Positions 3,220 through 5,670 of a stretch of DNA of 5,670 bases are shown here, in pieces; within the stretch, counting starts at the first letter, position 1, and every line of letters begins with the position of its first letter. The stretch spans positions 1-5,670 of the forward strand of contig JAHIME010000079.1 of the NCBI GenBank assembly GCA_018896595.1. The letters are read 5' to 3'. The translations under genes and the position numbers were made by a program. The notes beneath the pieces were generated by a model, which saw nothing but the letters and a program-made list of their open reading frames with translations, was not told where the DNA came from and did no database searches. This stretch comes from Patescibacteria group bacterium (lineage in GTDB: Bacteria > Patescibacteriota > Patescibacteriia > Patescibacteriales > VMTK01).

Positions 3220-5670
3220 TTAATAACTCTGCTCAACAGATGATAAATAATAAGACCAAACATGCTCGAATTTCTTAAATCTAATTGTTTCTTTCCCTGT
3301 TAAACTGCCGGCTTGTTCATAAGGAGATACTGGAATCTCTAAAGTAATTGTTGCTTCTTTGGGCAAGGTGTTAATGTCCAGTCCCGGTAAAGATAATTCT
3401 CCCCTGACATAAAACCAATTTTGATCTTTTTGTTTAGAATTAGAATTTTTGTCTACAATCCAGTGAATCGCCATAGTTTTAACGTCCACGCCTTGATTAA
3501 GGTTATTATTCTTCTTGCCGGAAGCTTCCTGATAAAGCCAAAGATTCTTAACTTTCTTAAAATTTACTTTATCTTTTGCTAATTGATCAGCGATCTGAAT
3601 ATATAACAATGCTGATTTATCTAAATTTTCTTCTTGATATTTATCCGGTAATTCAAAACTGCCGGAAACAGTAAAGATTGTTTTGTTTCCTAAATGCTTG
3701 CCCTGATGATCAAAAGCCCAGTGAATTTTCATGCTTTTAATGCTAAAAGATTTCATTGCTTCCGGAACTATTTTGAAAATTACTGAATCCGCGCCATTAT
3801 TTCCGCTATCATCAGTAGCGCCTACCTTTAAAGCATGCTCTGTTTCACCTAAATATTTACCCAAATCAATGGCATTTTTAGAATATTCAATTTCATTTAA
3901 ATAAACTTTTGCTTCCGGTTCAGAGTCGCAAATATCATTAATTGTATAAGCTATTAAAATTGATCCTTGAGTATTTAAATAAATAATTTCTTCAGGTGAA
4001 GTAATTTCAACTTCCGGCAATATAGTATCTTGAACAGTAATATCTAAAACATCGCTGGAATTAAGCCGGCCGTCACTAACAGTTAAGGTTATTTGATGTT
4101 GGCCTAAATGCAAAAAAACATTTAATACTTCATCGGTTCCTAAAATATTTCCATCTTCATCAGACCAACTATAAGTTAAAGAAACGCTTTCTGGATCATA
4201 AGAAGCGGTTCCATCTAAAGTAATACTTGCTCCTCCAAAAGTGTTCGCCTCAATAATATAGTTGTCATCCGGCTCTTCAATTAAAGGTTTTGGCTGGATT
4301 TCTGCTTTTATTTCAGCATCTGGGATTGGAGCCGCGTTAATTTCAGTTTCTGTTGATTGAATTTGGTAGGGTTGATCCGGAATGTCACTAATTAAAACAT
4401 TTTCAGCTAAAACAATAGTTTGACCATCCGCTGTTATTTCAAGACTATAAGTATCGGTAGGCAAAGCATCCGGCTCTGGGATAATAGTAATTAAATAATC
4501 TCCTATTTTTCTTTCCGGAAGACTAACAATATCTTCAGGTTCACCATCCCCATCTATATCACGAATCATATAATACATTCCATCTACCTCTTGCGTGTAC
4601 CCATCTTCGGTAAGCAAAGTATTTGTTATATCTACTGTTTGCCCATCAGGATCGGTCACAATCAAATTAACTGGCGACTTAGCTATAATTTCCATTGCTA
4701 ATTTAAATTCCGCCACTCTTCCATAATCATAAACTTTAAGAAATTGTTTTATCCCGTTCGGTTTTATGGTCAGGAGCTCTTCAGTTTCAGAATTGTAATA
4801 AGCTGGCGTAACAGTACCTGTAAAACCGCTAGCATGTATAGTATTGAATTCTTTACCTTCATGGGTGAAAGGGCCGATATACATTGCTACATGGTCCATC
4901 GCTGAATCAGCATCTGTATTAAAGAAGAGTAAATCACCCATCCTTAACTCTTCTTTTTTTATTCTACTTGTGTTCCCGGTATATTGGCCATCAGCACCTT
5001 CGTAATACAAAGGGCACTTTTTTTCTTTAACGCACGTATTATACGAAATTATTTCTCCTCCAGAGTAAGTCATATTATATGCCCAGAAATTTAATCCTGA
5101 ACAATCAATGCCCTTTCCAAATTTCTCTTCAGTTTTTTTAGTGGCATTATTATAATAATAATAAAAATATCCTTTCTCTAAAATTTCTTCGGGTTTAACA
5201 AATCTATGCTCTTGAGAATGGTAGCCTTTCCCTCCCCATAAATAATTAGCATTGATAACTTCTTTTGCAAGTTTTGCCACCGCTTTGTGAGACGGTGGAA
5301 CGCCCGGCGCATCGGTACAAATATCATCAATTATCCAGTAATTCCCCCAATCATGTACTATGACATAGGCCATACCAGGCGCGCTGACAGTTAACCGAGT
5401 AAATGTTCCGGTATTTAAATTGCCATTGGCCCAGCCACTGGTGGCAATTAGGTTGTCATTGGAATCATAAGCATCAATGGTTAGCCCGGAATAAGTGCTG
5501 GTTAAGAGGCTAAAGTAACTAGCCGCTCCCTCTGTAAAGTCGATTCGCCCTTGGTCTCCGGTTGCCCCAAGCCAGGCGACAAAGTAGCCGTTAACTACGT
5601 AATCGCCGTAGTTATATTGCGGATCAGTAAGAGACCGAGCGTTGTAATTTCCGGTTCTTACATCACCATA
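3220..5670 (-). CDS. Multidomain NlpC/P60 cysteine peptidase, N-terminus cut by window edge
   Basis: The frame is open from the right edge to TAA at 3220: 816 visible residues, numbered here from the edge. The ATG at 5373 is internal (residue 100), because residues 1-99 continue one domain across it. Residues 1-122 look like a lectin or jelly-roll-type beta domain ('GRIDFTEGAASYFSLL', 'LTIDAYDSNDNLIATSG', 'AYVIVHDWGNYWIIDD'). Residues about 127-300 form the NlpC/P60 domain: Cys190 in GIDCSGL, 'MGDLLFF', His260 in MDHVAMYIG and His279 in TIHASG. Such enzymes usually cut gamma-D-Glu-diaminopimelate bonds in wall peptides. About 15 extra residues with Cys213 and Cys219 sit between the catalytic Cys and GDLLFF. 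Next come a beta domain (315-440) with DIDGDGEPED at 371-380, a Pro/Glu-rich linker, a PKD domain (about 475-547), an Ig-like domain (549-637) and two related C-terminal units (639-715, 728-808). There is no C-terminal anchor. The signal peptide, if any, lies upstream of the window. Confidence 0.9.
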   Translation of the reverse strand, partial: YGDVRTGNYNARSLTDPQYNYGDYVVNGYFVAWLGATGDQGRIDFTEGAASYFSLLTSTYSGLTIDAYDSNDNLIATSGWANGNLNTGTFTRLTVSAPGMAYVIVHDWGNYWIIDDICTDAPGVPPSHKAVAKLAKEVINANYLWGGKGYHSQEHRFVKPEEILEKGYFYYYYNNATKKTEEKFGKGIDCSGLNFWAYNMTYSGGEIISYNTCVKEKKCPLYYEGADGQYTGNTSRIKKEELRMGDLLFFNTDADSAMDHVAMYIGPFTHEGKEFNTIHASGFTGTVTPAYYNSETEELLTIKPNGIKQFLKVYDYGRVAEFKLAMEIIAKSPVNLIVTDPDGQTVDITNTLLTEDGYTQEVDGMYYMIRDIDGDGEPEDIVSLPERKIGDYLITIIPEPDALPTDTYSLEITADGQTIVLAENVLISDIPDQPYQIQSTETEINAAPIPDAEIKAEIQPKPLIEEPDDNYIIEANTFGGASITLDGTASYDPESVSLTYSWSDEDGNILGTDEVLNVFLHLGQHQITLTVSDGRLNSSDVLDITVQDTILPEVEITSPEEIIYLNTQGSILIAYTINDICDSEPEAKVYLNEIEYSKNAIDLGKYLGETEHALKVGATDDSGNNGADSVIFKIVPEAMKSFSIKSMKIHWAFDHQGKHLGNKTIFTVSGSFELPDKYQEENLDKSALLYIQIADQLAKDKVNFKKVKNLWLYQEASGKKNNNLNQGVDVKTMAIHWIVDKNSNSKQKDQNWFYVRGELSLPGLDINTLPKEATITLEIPVSPYEQAGSLTGKETIRFKKFEHVWSYYLSSVEQSY
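3247..3489 (-). repeat. C-terminal duplicated domain, copy 2
   Basis: Residues 728-808 of the NlpC/P60 protein. It begins VDVKTMAIHWIVD, continues WFYVRGELSLPG, and ends RFKKFEHVWSYY. It aligns along its length with copy 1. I do not recognise the family. Confidence 0.65.
3526..3756 (-). repeat. C-terminal duplicated domain, copy 1
   Basis: Residues 639-715 of the NlpC/P60 protein. It begins FSIKSMKIHWAFD, continues TIFTVSGSFELPD, and ends NFKKVKNLWLYQ. Shared positions with copy 2 include the K.M.IHW opening, the V.G...LP strand and the closing FKK...W.Y. Confidence 0.65.

Noticed and set aside
3132..3263. Upstream in-frame ATG at 3263 as the start of the LIRG gene
   Set aside because: It would overlap the end of the NlpC/P60 gene by 44 nt, put 44 non-signal residues ahead of a clear signal peptide, and translate through the hairpin. 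The ATG at 3131 fits better.
5371..5373. ATG at 5373 as the true start of the NlpC/P60 gene
   Set aside because: The reading frame is open upstream to the window edge with coherent domain sequence, and this Met lies within a strand of that domain.
1..5670. TGA read as an amino acid (as in some Patescibacteria lineages)
   Set aside because: All four genes read through without any in-frame TGA, so the standard code is sufficient.
1..5670. tRNA, rRNA, CRISPR array, insertion sequence or attachment site
   Set aside because: No cloverleaf, spaced repeats, transposase or terminal inverted repeats were seen; nearly all bases are explained by the four genes and their short spacers.

Overview
All supported genes in this window lie on the minus strand and encode exported or membrane-bound proteins. 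Low to medium G+C, very short intergenic spacers, TAA stops, and the protein types (a CAP-domain protein with an 'FIP...N..KP..LR' segment before its membrane anchor, a paired 'LIRG.DM..Y.I' repeat protein, a multidomain NlpC/P60 protein with a PKD domain) suggest an uncultivated bacterium of the Patescibacteria (Candidate Phyla Radiation, perhaps Parcubacteria). This placement is inferred from protein style; no marker gene is present. The standard bacterial code fits, with no in-frame TGA in any gene.

In the direction of transcription (high to low coordinates): 5670-3220 is a gene cut by the right window edge. It encodes a lectin-like or jelly-roll-like beta domain, an NlpC/P60 cysteine peptidase, a calcium-loop-bearing beta domain, a PKD domain, an Ig-like domain and a duplicated C-terminal domain. 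3219-3132 is a short spacer with a TATAAT box and a long hairpin. 3131-2154 encodes a secreted protein with a beta-sandwich domain, a thrombospondin-1-like Cys/Trp segment and two LIRG repeats. 2153-2008 is a leader region with a strong extended -10 promoter, a possible 5-codon leaderless ORF and a large hairpin that covers the ribosome binding site. 2007-805 encodes a complete secreted subtilisin (S8) with an I9-type propeptide and an EF-hand-like loop. 804-709 holds an intrinsic terminator that abuts a second copy of the extended -10 promoter. 708-1 encodes a CAP-domain protein cut by the left window edge and predicted to be translated from a leaderless mRNA.

The four proteins fit an extracytoplasmic set: wall peptide hydrolysis (NlpC/P60), proteolysis (S8), a putative adhesion or scaffold protein (LIRG repeats) and a CAP protein of unknown substrate. 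There is no direct evidence that they form one pathway; each gene from 3131 leftward has its own promoter candidate. The most unusual features are regulatory. A 45-nt promoter element occurs twice at 40/45 identity, each copy placing an ATG at the expected transcription start. In addition, two of the four genes bury their Shine-Dalgarno in the 3' arm of a long hairpin.
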